The notes: a model not told the origin generated them from the letters alone. DNA of 64,000 nucleotides from an uncultured Desulfobacter sp. (GCF_963664415.1 NZ_OY761441.1:145357-209356); one strand, 5' to 3'; counted from the first letter of the stretch, positions 54,105-63,909 are shown. Numbers and translations: made by a program.

Positions 54105-55481
54105 CTAATTTTTTAGGCTGTGGATAGGGGCAGGTATATGACCGCCATATTCAACAAAAATGTCTTCAAGATCAAGGTGGGGCACATCCATGATACTGGC
54201 TTTGCCCAAAAGCCCGCCAAAATTGACATTATCTCCCGCTTTTTTACCGGGTACCGGGATAATGCGCGTGGCTGTCGTTTTTGCATTGATCATACCGATT
54301 GCCATTTCATCGGCAATGATGCCTGCCAAAACCTGTTCCGTAATATCCCCGGGTACTGCAACCATATCAAGCCCTACAGAGCATACACAGGTCATGGCTT
54401 CCAGTTTCTCCACGGAGAGAAATCCTTTTTGTGCCGCTTCGGCAATGTTGAGATCTTCACTGACAGGAATAAAGGCACCGGACAGGCCGCCCACATGGGA
54501 TGAAGCGAAAGCCCCGCCTTTTTTCACCGCATCATTGAGCATTGCCAAAGCGGCGGTGGAGCCGGGGACTCCAATGTGAGACAGACCTAAGGCCTGGAAA
54601 ATTTCGCCCACGCTGTCACCCACCGTAGGTGTTGGGGCAAGGGAGAGGTCAACAACGCCAAACTGGATATCAAGGTTGTTTGCTACTTCCCTGCCGATGA
54701 GTTCTCCAACCCGGGTGACCTTGCAGGCGGTGCGTTTGATGATTTCGGCAATGCGGCCAAGGCGCAAGCGTTGCTGGGACAGGTTTCTTTCAATGGCACG
54801 TTTAACCACGCCGGGTCCGGACACCCCGACGTTAATCACTGCATCTGCCTGGCCTACCCCAAGATAGGCACCTGCCATAAAGGGCATGTCCTGTGGAATA
54901 TTTGAAAATACACACAGCTTGGCACAGGCCAGGCCATCGTCGTCCGCTGTAAGCGAAGCTGCTTTTTTAATAGCTTTGGACATGGCTAATACGGCATCCA
55001 TATTGATACCGGCCTTGGTGGTGGCTACATTTACTGACGCGCAGATCCGCTGGGTTTCGGCCAATGCTTGGGGGATCGCGTCGATTAATGCCTGGTCCCC
55101 TTTGGCAATACCTTTTTCCACCAGGGCTGAAAAGCCGCCAATGAAATCAATATTCACGGTTTTTGCAATGTCATTGAGTTCATGGGCAATCTCCACCATC
55201 TGCGCAGATGAAAAAGATGCTCCCACCAAGGCAATGGGAGAGATGGAGATACGTTTGTTGACCACCCTGATACCGTATTTCTCACCCACTTGATCACAGG
55301 TTTCCACAAGCTTGGCTGCATGTCCGATAATTTTTTTGCGTATATTTTTCTTGAACACGTTCAGGTCATGGGAAATACAGTCAAATAGGTTGATCCCTAA
55401 AGTAACTGCACGCACATCCAGGTTTTCATTTCTTACCATCTCTATGGTGGAGATAATTTCCTGATCTTCAAACACAGTCAA
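54105..55481 (-). CDS. DUF711/PFL-family protein
   Basis: A 458-residue UPF0210 (DUF711, PFL-like) protein. Recognisable: EIISTIEMVRNENLDVRAVT at the N-terminus, IDFIGGFSALVEKGIAKGD, INVGVSGPGVVKRAIE, FGVVDLSLAPTPTVGDSVGE and the Gly-rich end GDNVNFGGLLGKASIM. The fold is related to anaerobic ribonucleotide/formate-lyase barrels, but the reaction is unknown. It is paired with an ACT-domain gene 5 bp upstream, as in many bacteria, which suggests allosteric control of the pair. Confidence 0.94.
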   Translation of the reverse strand: MTVFEDQEIISTIEMVRNENLDVRAVTLGINLFDCISHDLNVFKKNIRKKIIGHAAKLVETCDQVGEKYGIRVVNKRISISPIALVGASFSSAQMVEIAHELNDIAKTVNIDFIGGFSALVEKGIAKGDQALIDAIPQALAETQRICASVNVATTKAGINMDAVLAMSKAIKKAASLTADDDGLACAKLCVFSNIPQDMPFMAGAYLGVGQADAVINVGVSGPGVVKRAIERNLSQQRLRLGRIAEIIKRTACKVTRVGELIGREVANNLDIQFGVVDLSLAPTPTVGDSVGEIFQALGLSHIGVPGSTAALAMLNDAVKKGGAFASSHVGGLSGAFIPVSEDLNIAEAAQKGFLSVEKLEAMTCVCSVGLDMVAVPGDITEQVLAGIIADEMAIGMINAKTTATRIIPVPGKKAGDNVNFGGLLGKASIMDVPHLDLEDIFVEYGGHIPAPIHSLKN

Positions 55482-55486
55482 TTTCC

Positions 55487-56038
55487 TTAAATCTTGTTGG
55501 TTACGTCAAAAATATTTTTATGCTGAATGCGGATGTCCAGGTCCAGTGCCTTGGCTTTTTCTTTAAGAGCGGTGAACAGAGCCGGGGCATCAATCTCTTT
55601 TGTAATCGGAACCTGGTAGGACATGACATTCTCGTTGGGATTTGAGCCTCCCATAAAGACAGCTTTCAGGTTGACAATATTGGCGCCGAAACTTGAAATA
55701 ACACGCGACAATTGTGCCACAAGACCTTTTTGGTCAGGTCCGGAGGTTGTGATCAGAAAAATCTCTTTTTCCTCTGCAGGTGTCAGGGGATCCCCTTCAA
55801 GGGATCTGACATGAATGGTCAGTCCATGTTCTTCCTCTTTCAGCGTGAGATCCTGTTTGACGGTTTCGGCGGATATGCCTTCGGGGGCCTGGACAACAAA
55901 GAAGCCGGCAAACTGGTTTTGCAGAATCATCTGGTTGACGTTTTCAAGATTACACCCCAGATCACACAGATCTGAGGTGACGCTTGCAATGATGCCCGGC
56001 CGGTCCTGGGCCAGGACGGATATGATCATTTTGTTCAT
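55487..56038 (-). CDS. ACT-domain regulatory protein (GcvR-like)
   Basis: A 183-residue protein with two ACT domains: first at about 5-85 (ISVLAQDRPGIIASVTSDLC), second at about 93-175 (FLITTSGPDQKGLVAQLSRV). ACT domains bind amino acids. GcvR and small ACT proteins share this layout. It overlaps rpe by 4 bp upstream and the DUF711 gene follows after 5 bp. A role as ligand sensor for the DUF711 protein is inferred from pairing. Confidence 0.88.
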   Translation of the reverse strand: MNKMIISVLAQDRPGIIASVTSDLCDLGCNLENVNQMILQNQFAGFFVVQAPEGISAETVKQDLTLKEEEHGLTIHVRSLEGDPLTPAEEKEIFLITTSGPDQKGLVAQLSRVISSFGANIVNLKAVFMGGSNPNENVMSYQVPITKEIDAPALFTALKEKAKALDLDIRIQHKNIFDVTNKI

Positions 56039-56700
56039 TTCTTGCCTTTGTCGGAAAGCTTGCGAAGCTCATCAATAGTTGTTTTATAGTCCGCCGTGTT
56101 AAAAATGGCGGAACCTGCCACAAAACAATGGGCACCGGCTTTTGTAACGGCTTCAATGGTATCATTGTTTACGCCGCCGTCGACCTGGATAACAGCATTG
56201 GAGCCTGCATCTGACAGCATTTGGGACAGTGCGGTAATTTTATTCAAGCTGGAGTCAATGAATTTTTGGCCGCCGAACCCGGGATTAACGCTCATGATCA
56301 GAACAAAATCCAGCATGTCAATGACATATTCAATGGAAGATAAAGGTGTGGCCGGATTCAATGCAACGCCGGCTTTTACGTCTAAACTTTTTATCAGCTG
56401 CAAACTTCTGTGCAAATGAGGGCATGCTTCGGCATGGACGCTGATATAGTCGGCTCCGGCTTTGGCAAAATCCGGAATCCTGGCATCCGGGGTTTCAATC
56501 ATGAGGTGAACATCCAGCACCAGGTCTGTGGCGCGTTTGCACGCCTCCACAACTATGGGTCCATAAGAAATGTTGGGCACAAACTGGCCGTCCATGACAT
56601 CAATGTGAATCCAGTCTGCGCCGGCTTTTTCCACCGCTTTGACTTCTTCTCCCAAACGGGTGAAATCGGCAGACAGAATGGAAGGGGCGATCAGTGTCAT
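56035..56700 (-). CDS. rpe: Ribulose-phosphate 3-epimerase
   Basis: A 221-residue TIM-barrel enzyme interconverting ribulose-5-phosphate and xylulose-5-phosphate. Motifs: IAPSILSADFTRLGEE, WIHIDVMDGQFVPNISYGP (metal His/Asp), VHLMIETPD, VNPGFGGQKFI and VDGGVNNDTI (phosphate-binding). It overlaps the ACT gene at its 3' end (4 bp). Confidence 0.97.
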   Translation of the reverse strand: MTLIAPSILSADFTRLGEEVKAVEKAGADWIHIDVMDGQFVPNISYGPIVVEACKRATDLVLDVHLMIETPDARIPDFAKAGADYISVHAEACPHLHRSLQLIKSLDVKAGVALNPATPLSSIEYVIDMLDFVLIMSVNPGFGGQKFIDSSLNKITALSQMLSDAGSNAVIQVDGGVNNDTIEAVTKAGAHCFVAGSAIFNTADYKTTIDELRKLSDKGKK

Positions 56701-56856
56701 AATTGTCTCCTATTTTGATGTTTGAACTAAAAGTCACTCATCTGCGGCGTTGCAAGAAAAATTGCAATCCTTACAACCATAAGCTTGCTCCGGTAATAAT
56801 TTTTTTTTGCGCCTTGCATATGGGCAACTTCTCGTCCAAATACGATTTTTTAAGTC

Positions 56857-58224
56857 CTATTTTTTTCTTCGCATCCTGGCCATGAAAAATCCGTCCATGT
56901 CAAGATGATCAGGGAAAGTTGTTTTGCTAAATGCCTTATCCCCGGATTTGCAGAAAAAGGGCAGGTGCGCTTCAAATCCTGAAGGGTCCGGGGAATAATC
57001 TTTTCTTTTTTCTAAAAATCGCTCAATCACCTGGGTGGTCTCTTCCGGTTCGCAGGAACAAACCGCATAGACCAACACTCCGCCGGGTGCCACCAGATTG
57101 GCAGAACCGTTAAGGATTTTTTTCTGCAGGGCTGCCATGCGCATGACGTCCTTTGATTTTCTTTTCCAGCGGCTGTCCGGATTTCTGGCAAGAACACCCA
57201 AACCCGTGCACGGGGCATCTACAAGCACCCGGTTAAAATAGGAAGAAAAATCATTTAATCCTGCCCGGGCCATATCCACATGGGTGTTGCTAATCATATC
57301 GATATCCAGCCGCCTGGCTTCGTTGTCTAAGCGCTCGGCTTTGCCTTCACCGGTATCATTGGCGGTGATATTCCCTTTGTTCTCCATTTCAAGGGCCATA
57401 TGGCAAGTTTTGGTGCCAAGCCCTGCACAGGCGTCCAGAATACTTTCACCTGGCTTAGGGCCTAAAAGCTGAACAGCGAGTTGGGCGGCTTCATCCTGAA
57501 CCTGGAACAGGCCTTCATTAAATCCGGGGAGATCAGGGATCGCAATCCCCGATGTTTGGATCTGAAGGCCTACAGGGCTGAACTGTGTGGGTTGGGCGTT
57601 GATTCCTGCGCGGTCAAACTCTTCAATCAGTGCTTCACGGCTGGTTTTACATGGATTTATCCTGAGGGTAACCGGGGGTAATGTCATTAAAGCATTGCCA
57701 AGGGCCAATGTCTTTACTGTTCCATATCTGGCTGCCCAGCGTTTGCCAAGCCAGGATGGTATGGAAAAGGCCGCCGTAAGATGCCCGGCTAAATTTTTAT
57801 TGGCGCTGGGCAGGGCAATGTCTTTGTGCGACCTGGATATATTGCGTAAAACTGCATTGATAAACCCTGATGCCTTTTTGCCGCAGATTGGTTTTGCAAG
57901 TTCAATACTGGTATTAATGGCGGCAAAATCCGGGACCCTGTCCAGGAAAACAATCTGAAATACGCCAATGCGCAATATGGTTTTCACTTTAGGGTCAATG
58001 CGATCAAAGGATAGTTTAGAACCATGGCAAATCAATTGATCAATGCGCCCCCTGTGCCTGAACACCCCAAACACAATGGCGTGACAAAGCCCTTTATCCT
58101 TTTGACTCAAGCGATCAAACTGTTGCGCGGCATCTTCAATGGCACGGTCAAGGGGTAGCGTAGGCTTTTGCCCTGCTTCAATCAGGGTAAAGGCCATAAA
58201 ACGTGGATCAGCGGTCATGTTCAT
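56857..58224 (-). CDS. rsmB: 16S rRNA (cytosine967-C5)-methyltransferase RsmB
   Basis: A 455-residue RNA m5C methyltransferase. The N-terminal NusB-like domain (about 10-145) is followed by a SAM domain with ILDACAGLGTKTCHMA, VDAPCTGLGVLARNPDSRWK (catalytic Cys in PC) and YAVCSCEPEETTQVIERFL. Its start overlaps the fmt stop by 4 bp (ATGA). The region between it and rpe (156 bp) holds no gene that I see. Confidence 0.95.
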   Translation of the reverse strand: MNMTADPRFMAFTLIEAGQKPTLPLDRAIEDAAQQFDRLSQKDKGLCHAIVFGVFRHRGRIDQLICHGSKLSFDRIDPKVKTILRIGVFQIVFLDRVPDFAAINTSIELAKPICGKKASGFINAVLRNISRSHKDIALPSANKNLAGHLTAAFSIPSWLGKRWAARYGTVKTLALGNALMTLPPVTLRINPCKTSREALIEEFDRAGINAQPTQFSPVGLQIQTSGIAIPDLPGFNEGLFQVQDEAAQLAVQLLGPKPGESILDACAGLGTKTCHMALEMENKGNITANDTGEGKAERLDNEARRLDIDMISNTHVDMARAGLNDFSSYFNRVLVDAPCTGLGVLARNPDSRWKRKSKDVMRMAALQKKILNGSANLVAPGGVLVYAVCSCEPEETTQVIERFLEKRKDYSPDPSGFEAHLPFFCKSGDKAFSKTTFPDHLDMDGFFMARMRRKK

Positions 58225-59168
58225 TCAAAATAGGCCTGCGGTTTAATTTTATTTCCTCGAAGAAATGCCGCGGCATCAAGCCGTTTTCCTGAATTGCCCA
58301 TCAGTTCAAGAATCTGGACAATACCTTCTTTTGCAGCAACAAACACCCCCTTATCACTGCAGTTTACGATAGTGCCGGGCAGGACGGAAGTTTGCATGGG
58401 ATCGGATGAAACAATAGCTTTAAAAATTTTAAGACGTTTTCCATCAACTGCCGTAAATGCGCCGGGCCAAGGAGTCATGGCATTAATGTGGGCACATATA
58501 GCCTTTGCACTGTTGTTCCAGTTAATACGGCCGTCTGACTTTTTAAGCATGGATACATAAGTTGCTTTAGAATGATCCTGGGGAACTGGGGTAATTTTTT
58601 TTTGTTCAATGCTGTGGATGGTTTTAATGATAAGGTCAGCGCCCATCAGTGATAACCTGTCATGCAGCGTTGACGCAGTCTCTTCAGGGGCAACAGGTGT
58701 TGTTTCCATCAATAGAATATCCCCTGCATCCATTTTTTCAGCCATCACCATGGTGGTCACACCGGCTTGTTCATCCATGTTTAAAACGGCTGCCTGGATG
58801 GGGGCTGCCCCCCGGTATTTGGGTAAAAGTGATGCGTGGATATTTATGGGATAGGTTTTGGGAATGTCCAGTACCTCCCGTGAAAGGATCTGTCCAAAGG
58901 CTACCACGACAAAATAGTCCGGTTTAAGATCGGAAAGCAACTCTACGCCTTCTGGGGTGTTTATCTTTTCGGGCTGGTATAAGTCAATCCCAAGGTCCTG
59001 CGCAGCCTGTTTGACTGCAGAAGGGCTAAGTTTTTTTCCACGACCTTTGGGGCGGTCCGGCTGGGTCACTGCCAGTAAAATATCAAACCCCGGCTCTTTT
59101 GCCAGGGTTTTTAACGCCGGAACTGAGAATTCCGGGGTTCCCATGAAAACGATGCGGGTATTTTTCAT
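58221..59168 (-). CDS. fmt: Methionyl-tRNA formyltransferase
   Basis: A 315-residue enzyme formylating the initiator Met-tRNA. It has RIVFMGTPEFSVPALKTLA, HASLLPKYRGAAPIQAAVLN with the catalytic Asn/His loop, and a C-terminal OB-like domain (KIFKAIVSSDP...). Overlaps rsmB and def by 4 bp each, the common def-fmt-rsmB cluster. Confidence 0.97.
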   Translation of the reverse strand: MKNTRIVFMGTPEFSVPALKTLAKEPGFDILLAVTQPDRPKGRGKKLSPSAVKQAAQDLGIDLYQPEKINTPEGVELLSDLKPDYFVVVAFGQILSREVLDIPKTYPINIHASLLPKYRGAAPIQAAVLNMDEQAGVTTMVMAEKMDAGDILLMETTPVAPEETASTLHDRLSLMGADLIIKTIHSIEQKKITPVPQDHSKATYVSMLKKSDGRINWNNSAKAICAHINAMTPWPGAFTAVDGKRLKIFKAIVSSDPMQTSVLPGTIVNCSDKGVFVAAKEGIVQILELMGNSGKRLDAAAFLRGNKIKPQAYFE

Positions 59169-59695
59169 TTTTTATTTTTCAATTGTTTTAACCGTTTTTT
59201 TGTATACATAGCCCGTTTCAATGCAGAAATTCTGTCGATGAACAGGATACCGTCAAGATGGTCAATTTCATGCTGCATGATAACGGACATCAGCCCGTGG
59301 GCTTCAAATTCAATGATTTCACCGTCAATATTCATGCCGCGCACAGTGACGCTTGAATGCCGCTTGACATCGGCCCTGTAGTCAACAACACTTAAGCACC
59401 CTTCTTGTTCAGAAGTAAAGGTCTCTTTGGATTTGGACAGAATTTCAGGATTAATCAGTGCGGTAAATGTTTTGTCTTCAGGGTCTTGCTGTTCATCTGC
59501 AGCATGGGGATTATAAACAATAACCCGGCGGTTGACTCCAACCTGGGGGGCGGCAAGGCCGACCCCCGCGTCATGGAACATGGTCTGACCCATATCCTCA
59601 ATAAACGTTTTTAACTCTTCATCAATGGTTTCAACCGGTACGGATTTCTCTTTTAAGGAGGGTTCGGGGAATGTGACAATATCAAGAATAGCCAT
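59165..59695 (-). CDS. def: Peptide deformylase
   Basis: A 176-residue metalloenzyme that removes the formyl group from new proteins. The three motifs are intact: GVGLAAPQVGVNRR, EGCLSV and QHEIDHLDGILF. The start abuts the ribF stop and its end overlaps fmt by 4 bp. Confidence 0.98.
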   Translation of the reverse strand: MAILDIVTFPEPSLKEKSVPVETIDEELKTFIEDMGQTMFHDAGVGLAAPQVGVNRRVIVYNPHAADEQQDPEDKTFTALINPEILSKSKETFTSEQEGCLSVVDYRADVKRHSSVTVRGMNIDGEIIEFEAHGLMSVIMQHEIDHLDGILFIDRISALKRAMYTKKRLKQLKNKK

Positions 59696-60625
59696 TTATT
59701 TTAGAATTTCCTTTGCCGTTTGAATGTCCTTTCTTATCTGGTCGGACAGCTGCTCAATATTTGCAAATTTAATTTCATCCCGGAGCCGTTTCACCATATT
59801 AACACGTATCCTCGATTCGTATATATCTTCTTTAAAATCAAGAATGTGAACTTCAATGGTAAACATGTCATCTCCAAAAGTGGGGGAAAAGCCGATATTG
59901 GCTACGCCCTTGAAGTTGCCATGGATGGTTTCAACCGTCACCGCATAAACCCCTAACTTAGGGCACAATTCATCATGAAGTTTTATATTGGCTGTGGGGA
60001 ATCCCAGCTGGCTTCCGCCGCGTTTGCGTCCCTTTATTACCTTGCCCCGGATTTGGTAAAACCGCCCAAGAAAGTGCTTTGCCCGGTCCACATGGCCGTC
60101 CATGACAAGTTCTCTGATGCGTGTACTGGAAATACGTTCGGTGTCGGTTTCATCACCTTTTATCCAGTCGGATACAATAGTCTCAAACCCTAATTCCCCA
60201 CCTTTGGTTTTCAAAAGCTCAATATTGCCGCCCCTGTTTTTTCCAAAGGTATAATCTGGACCGATAACAATAGTTTTCATACCGATTTTTTTTACAAGAA
60301 TATCTTCAATGAATTCCTGGGCTGAAATTTGTGCAAAGGCCTTATCAAAGGGCAGGCAAAGCAGTACGTCTATGCCTGACGATTCGATTAATTCGATTTT
60401 CTGGTCCCGTCGGGTGATCAGAGGTGGGCTGGAAAGGCCCAATGCTCTTAGCGGGTGCGGTTCAAATGTCATGGCTATGCAGGTGCCGCCGGCCTGGGTT
60501 CCCCTTCCAATCACCTGGCTCAACAGCGCCTGGTGACCTTTGTGCACGCCATCAAAATTACCAATGGTAACAACAGCGTTATTGAAGGGGGTTTTAATCT
60601 GATTTAGATCTTCAATTAATTCCAT
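59696..60625 (-). CDS. ribF: Bifunctional riboflavin kinase/FAD synthetase
   Basis: A 309-residue enzyme making FMN and FAD. The adenylyltransferase part has VTIGNFDGVHKGHQALL and TFEPHPLRAL and ISSTRIRELV (the nucleotidyltransferase signature). The kinase part has RFYQIRGKVIKGRKRGGSQLGFPTANI. It precedes def-fmt-rsmB in the same direction. Confidence 0.96.
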   Translation of the reverse strand: MELIEDLNQIKTPFNNAVVTIGNFDGVHKGHQALLSQVIGRGTQAGGTCIAMTFEPHPLRALGLSSPPLITRRDQKIELIESSGIDVLLCLPFDKAFAQISAQEFIEDILVKKIGMKTIVIGPDYTFGKNRGGNIELLKTKGGELGFETIVSDWIKGDETDTERISSTRIRELVMDGHVDRAKHFLGRFYQIRGKVIKGRKRGGSQLGFPTANIKLHDELCPKLGVYAVTVETIHGNFKGVANIGFSPTFGDDMFTIEVHILDFKEDIYESRIRVNMVKRLRDEIKFANIEQLSDQIRKDIQTAKEILK

Positions 60626-60655
60626 GTCGTCCTTTAAAATTTAAACAAAATACTG

Positions 60656-60684
60656 TTGACAAACCAAACAAACACATATATATA
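60656..60684 (+). promoter_or_regulatory. Sigma-70-type promoter for tRNA-Leu
   Basis: TTGACA (60656-60661), a 17-bp spacer and TATATA (60679-60684). It is divergent from ribF, starting about 30 bp away, and 60 bp before the tRNA. Confidence 0.7.
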
Positions 60685-60744
60685 TCCCAACCATTGCTTT
60701 TACGCAATCTTTAAATGGGTTGCCAACAAAGCAATTGCGAGTGT

Positions 60745-60831
<87 letters not shown>

Positions 60832-60913
60832 CTTAAAAATCAACCAGTTAGAGAGGGTATCTGATTTTTTGTTTTTAGAGGGATGGGTAACGTTTGGGTA
60901 ACAATTTCAGAAT

Positions 60914-61399
60914 TCATCTATTGTTTTTTTGATTTTGATCTAAAATAAAGTCCTCTAATTGTTTAACAGCTTCTGCTTTTTCAGAATCATCCACAGTATT
61001 ATACCAATCAAACATTTCTCTGGTAGCATGTCCGGTGATATCCATGGTAACCGTGTCATGGGCACCAGATTTTCTCATATATGTATTGAAGGTATGCCGA
61101 AGATCATGTGGCGTGATCCCATTTTTAACATTCCGGCCATATGGGATTCCAATTTTTTGGCAGGTCCTTCTTAAGCTATCTCTAATACTTTTCAAAGGTT
61201 TACCACGATAAAGAAAAACATGGTCATCATGAATATTCTTGGAAATGCTTTGAAATATATTTAAAAGAGTGTCTGATATGGGTATAAAACGCTCTTCATC
61301 ATCCTTGGTTTGATCTTTTTCTAATTCGATACGCCTATTTTTGAAATCGATTTGTTCCCATTTTAAAGATAGGATTTCCCCCATGCGCATGCCTGTCCT
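60914..61399 (-). pseudogene. Truncated tyrosine recombinase (phage-type integrase)
   Basis: About 160 residues cover the catalytic domain: RTGMRMGEILSLKWEQIDF (first Arg), a Lys-bearing beta-hairpin, HDLRHTFNTYMRKSG (His-x-x-Arg-His), GHATREMFDWYNTV (His and nucleophile Tyr). The whole N-terminal DNA-binding half is missing: the DDE insertion sequence begins at 61394 exactly at the break, so codons RRTG lie inside its end. It points towards tRNA-Leu 80 bp away, as island integrases do. It was interrupted by the IS and is presumably inactive. Confidence 0.85.
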
Positions 61400-62691
61400 T
61401 CGCAAAAATTAATCCGTGGTAAATTTGTCGAAAAAATATTCTCCTCTGTGCAGCGATTGAATGAAATACCCACTGTCCAGTTTATTTGAAAAGACGGATT
61501 CAATGTGAAATTTTTAATTGAGGTCGATTCTGAGCACAGATCAGCAAAGACCGTTCGATGCTTTTGATATCAGAACGATTTGAGTTTTCAGGCCGATTTC
61601 TTCCACTCGTATCGATGATGTAATCCACCAATACGCGGCAAATCAATTATCTTGCATTTGCCGACAGATCTGGGTTGGATCGGCCGACCGTTGGGCGTAT
61701 TTTTTCCAAGGCTTAAATGTGTTCTGTCGTTATGATAATATTGGAAATACGCGCAAAGAATGTTTTTCAGATGTCCTTGGTTCAATACGATGACATTGTT
61801 TGCACATTCTCGTCTGATCGAGCCGATCACCCGTTCAACAAAAGGGTTTTGCCAAGGGCTTTGCGGGACCGAGACCACTTCTTTGATGCCCATGTTTTTC
61901 ACTCGATTTCGGAAAAAAACGCCATAGATTGCATCCCGATCCCGCATCAGATACTTCGGTGCCGTATCCCAGGGGAAGGCCTCCACGATCTGTTGGGTTG
62001 TCCACTCGGCCGTCGGATTTGAGGTTATATTGAAATGTACGACTTTGCGGCGGCTGTGGCTGAGGATCACCAGGACGAACAGAATATTAAAGGTGACTGT
62101 TGGAACAGTGAAAAAGTCAATCGAACACTTGTTAATATGATTTTTCAAGAAAGTCCGCCAGGTTTGAGAGGGCTTTGAATTCGGCGGATGTCGGGGCATC
62201 AGGTTCGATACGGTTCGTTCGGAAACCTCGAACCCCAGGCTGAGCAATTCCCCATGAATCCTGGGCGCACCCCAGTTTGGATTGGCTGCAGCCATCCTCC
62301 TGACCAGATCACGGATTTCACGACTGACTTGAGGCCTTCCCGGGCCTTTGGATTTGAATTTCCAGAAAAGTTTGAAACCCTTGCGATGCCAGTAGACAAC
62401 AGTATCCGGCTTTACAATGATGAGAGATTTACGCCAAGGAGTCCAAATTCGGGAAAGCAAAACCCAGAAGAGCCGATCCACCATTCGAATTTTCGGCCGC
62501 TTGTTCGTCCTTTTCATTACGGCCAATTGGTGGCGAAGCGCAAGGTTTTCGGCAGCGAGATTCGAAGTGACTTTGAACTTCAGCCATATGAATAAAACAA
62601 AATTTCCAAGCATTTTCATCATGACTCCAACTTGGCAGGCGTATACAAATTTGTCAATGATTTCAGAAAGTACGAATACTTACGAAGGACA
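61394..62691. mobile_element. DDE insertion sequence in the integrase gene
   Basis: Ends are imperfect inverted repeats: left TGTCCTTCGCAAAAATT at 61394 and right, read inwards, TGTCCTTCGTAAGTATT from 62691, sharing 14 of 17 bases. It carries one transposase gene (61588-62622, minus). No clear target duplication could be seen at the flanks. The right flank does not continue the integrase, so rearrangement followed the insertion. Confidence 0.6.
61588..62622 (-). CDS. Retroviral-integrase-type (DDE) transposase
   Basis: A 344-residue single-ORF transposase. The N-terminal part holds helix-turn-helix elements (NLAAENLALRHQLAVMKR, WGAPRIHGELLSLGFEVSE). The catalytic core has first Asp in CSIDFFTV, second in MRDRDAIYG and Glu in NPFVERVIGSIRREC. 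It ends with GGLHHRYEWKKSA. This is the integrase-core class related to IS3/IS481; the exact family I cannot fix. The frame is complete, so it may be active. Confidence 0.88.
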   Translation of the reverse strand: MMKMLGNFVLFIWLKFKVTSNLAAENLALRHQLAVMKRTNKRPKIRMVDRLFWVLLSRIWTPWRKSLIIVKPDTVVYWHRKGFKLFWKFKSKGPGRPQVSREIRDLVRRMAAANPNWGAPRIHGELLSLGFEVSERTVSNLMPRHPPNSKPSQTWRTFLKNHINKCSIDFFTVPTVTFNILFVLVILSHSRRKVVHFNITSNPTAEWTTQQIVEAFPWDTAPKYLMRDRDAIYGVFFRNRVKNMGIKEVVSVPQSPWQNPFVERVIGSIRRECANNVIVLNQGHLKNILCAYFQYYHNDRTHLSLGKNTPNGRPIQPRSVGKCKIIDLPRIGGLHHRYEWKKSA

Positions 62692-62816
62692 CTGGCATCA
62701 CCATATTATAACATGCATGCTTGGACATTTTTTCCTCTGGCACCTGAAAATCAGATTTGGGAAAAAAAGCTCTATCTATTACGCTGGCCCTGCTGAGGTT
62801 CTTGTTTCAAGCCCTT
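62692..62816. other. Unassigned stretch right of the insertion sequence
   Basis: About 125 bp without a gene. A plus-strand frame from 62757 is a shadow of the small minus-strand ORF at 62817 and is not supported by motifs. Confidence 0.5.
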
Positions 62817-62972
62817 CTACCGATAAGGGAGAATGATTTGGAGACTTTGATTGAGCAAACGCTCTGGATCCAAAATCGGGGCTTGGTCATAGGACATTTC
62901 AGACGGCATGTTAATCCGGGACACATCCATCCCCTCTGCCATTTTCTCCTCCAGCCAGTCTGAAATTTTCAT
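62817..62972 (-). CDS. Small 51-residue hypothetical protein
   Basis: A minus-strand ORF from ATG 62972 to TAG 62817. It begins MKISDWLEEKMAEGMDVSRI, then NMPSEMSYDQAPILDPERLL and a short end. The acidic N-terminal helix and the MSYDQAP segment look coded. I recall no function. It starts 35 bp after the BON-domain gene on the same strand, so it may be co-transcribed. It could be a shortened version of a longer protein, because the C-terminus after ILDPERLL looks abrupt. Confidence 0.5.
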   Translation of the reverse strand: MKISDWLEEKMAEGMDVSRINMPSEMSYDQAPILDPERLLNQSLQIILPYR

Positions 62973-63007
62973 TTAAACCCCATTGAGGTTTTATGGATTC
63001 CTAAAAA

Positions 63008-63796
63008 CTACCCGGCGATTGTCATCAGATTGGTGACGTTTTTGACCCCATGGACATCCCTTACCAGTTTTGTGGCCAGGGCTTTTTCTGCCTTGTTTCC
63101 GGCTTTCCCTCCCAGGGTGACAACGCCGTCTTTTGTCTCCACTGTGGTAGCCACAGCACTGGTTGACCGATGGTACAGCAGGGTCATTTTAACCATGGCC
63201 GTGATGGATGCATCATCTATGACCTGGACGATTTCATCCATTTTCTCTTCCGCTTGTTTTTTTTTCGGCCAAATTGCCGCCCCCTGGACCGTCATCTCAT
63301 TGTTGACATGTTTGACACCGTCAATATCCAGGACGTATTCGGTGGTCAGGTCTTTTTGGGCAAGGCTTTCGGCATCTCCGACCAGGGTGATGGTCCCGTT
63401 TTTCGCAGATACCTCTGTATTCCCGGCGCTCACATTCCGGTGAAAAAAAAGGGTACTTTTGACCTTGGCCGCAAGCCAGGCATCTGAATAGCCGGAAACC
63501 GCCTCCCCCTTTACTGCCAGTTGGTTATCCACACCTTTGACCCCGGGCAGGCCCGCAACCGTTTCCCGGGCCAACGCTTTATATGCATCCGAGGATGCTG
63601 TCCCTGTGAGGGTCACATCACCGTTTTGGGAATGGATTTTAATATCTTCATCCTTAAAATAGGTCTGGAATACATAAGACTGCCTTGCCGATGATTCGAT
63701 GCGGTCATCGGTCTCGGATGCGAACAGACTGGAATAGGTGACGGTCCAAGCGATGATGCTGACCAGCAATGCCAAGGTATAAATTCTTATTTTCAT
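63008..63796 (-). CDS. Periplasmic protein with three BON domains
   Basis: A 262-residue exported protein: signal peptide (about 1-26, IYTLALLVSIIAWTVTYSSLFA) and three BON domains at about 33-97, 106-173 and 192-262. Each has the pattern strand-GxVxLxG...GVKxVxN (IHSQNGDVTLTGTAS, VSAKNGTITLVGDAES, VETKDGVVTLGGKAGN). BON domains bind phospholipid and occur in OsmY, an osmotic-stress periplasmic chaperone-like protein. Stress function is inferred. Confidence 0.93.
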   Translation of the reverse strand: MKIRIYTLALLVSIIAWTVTYSSLFASETDDRIESSARQSYVFQTYFKDEDIKIHSQNGDVTLTGTASSDAYKALARETVAGLPGVKGVDNQLAVKGEAVSGYSDAWLAAKVKSTLFFHRNVSAGNTEVSAKNGTITLVGDAESLAQKDLTTEYVLDIDGVKHVNNEMTVQGAAIWPKKKQAEEKMDEIVQVIDDASITAMVKMTLLYHRSTSAVATTVETKDGVVTLGGKAGNKAEKALATKLVRDVHGVKNVTNLMTIAG

Positions 63797-63909
63797 AAAA
63801 AGACCTCCTGTTAAAAATTATTCAACCTGATCATCAGGTTTATCCGGAGTGTCTTGGGGCCTGGAAAAACCGGCAGCAAGGGCACCCAAGCCTACCCATG
63901 GATGATGGG

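Noticed and set aside
63800..63905. Short frame ending GFSRPQDTPDKPDDQVE between the BON gene and the DUF3309-like gene
   Set aside because: It overlaps the end of the DUF3309-like frame out of phase, with no start codon or motif; too weak to call.
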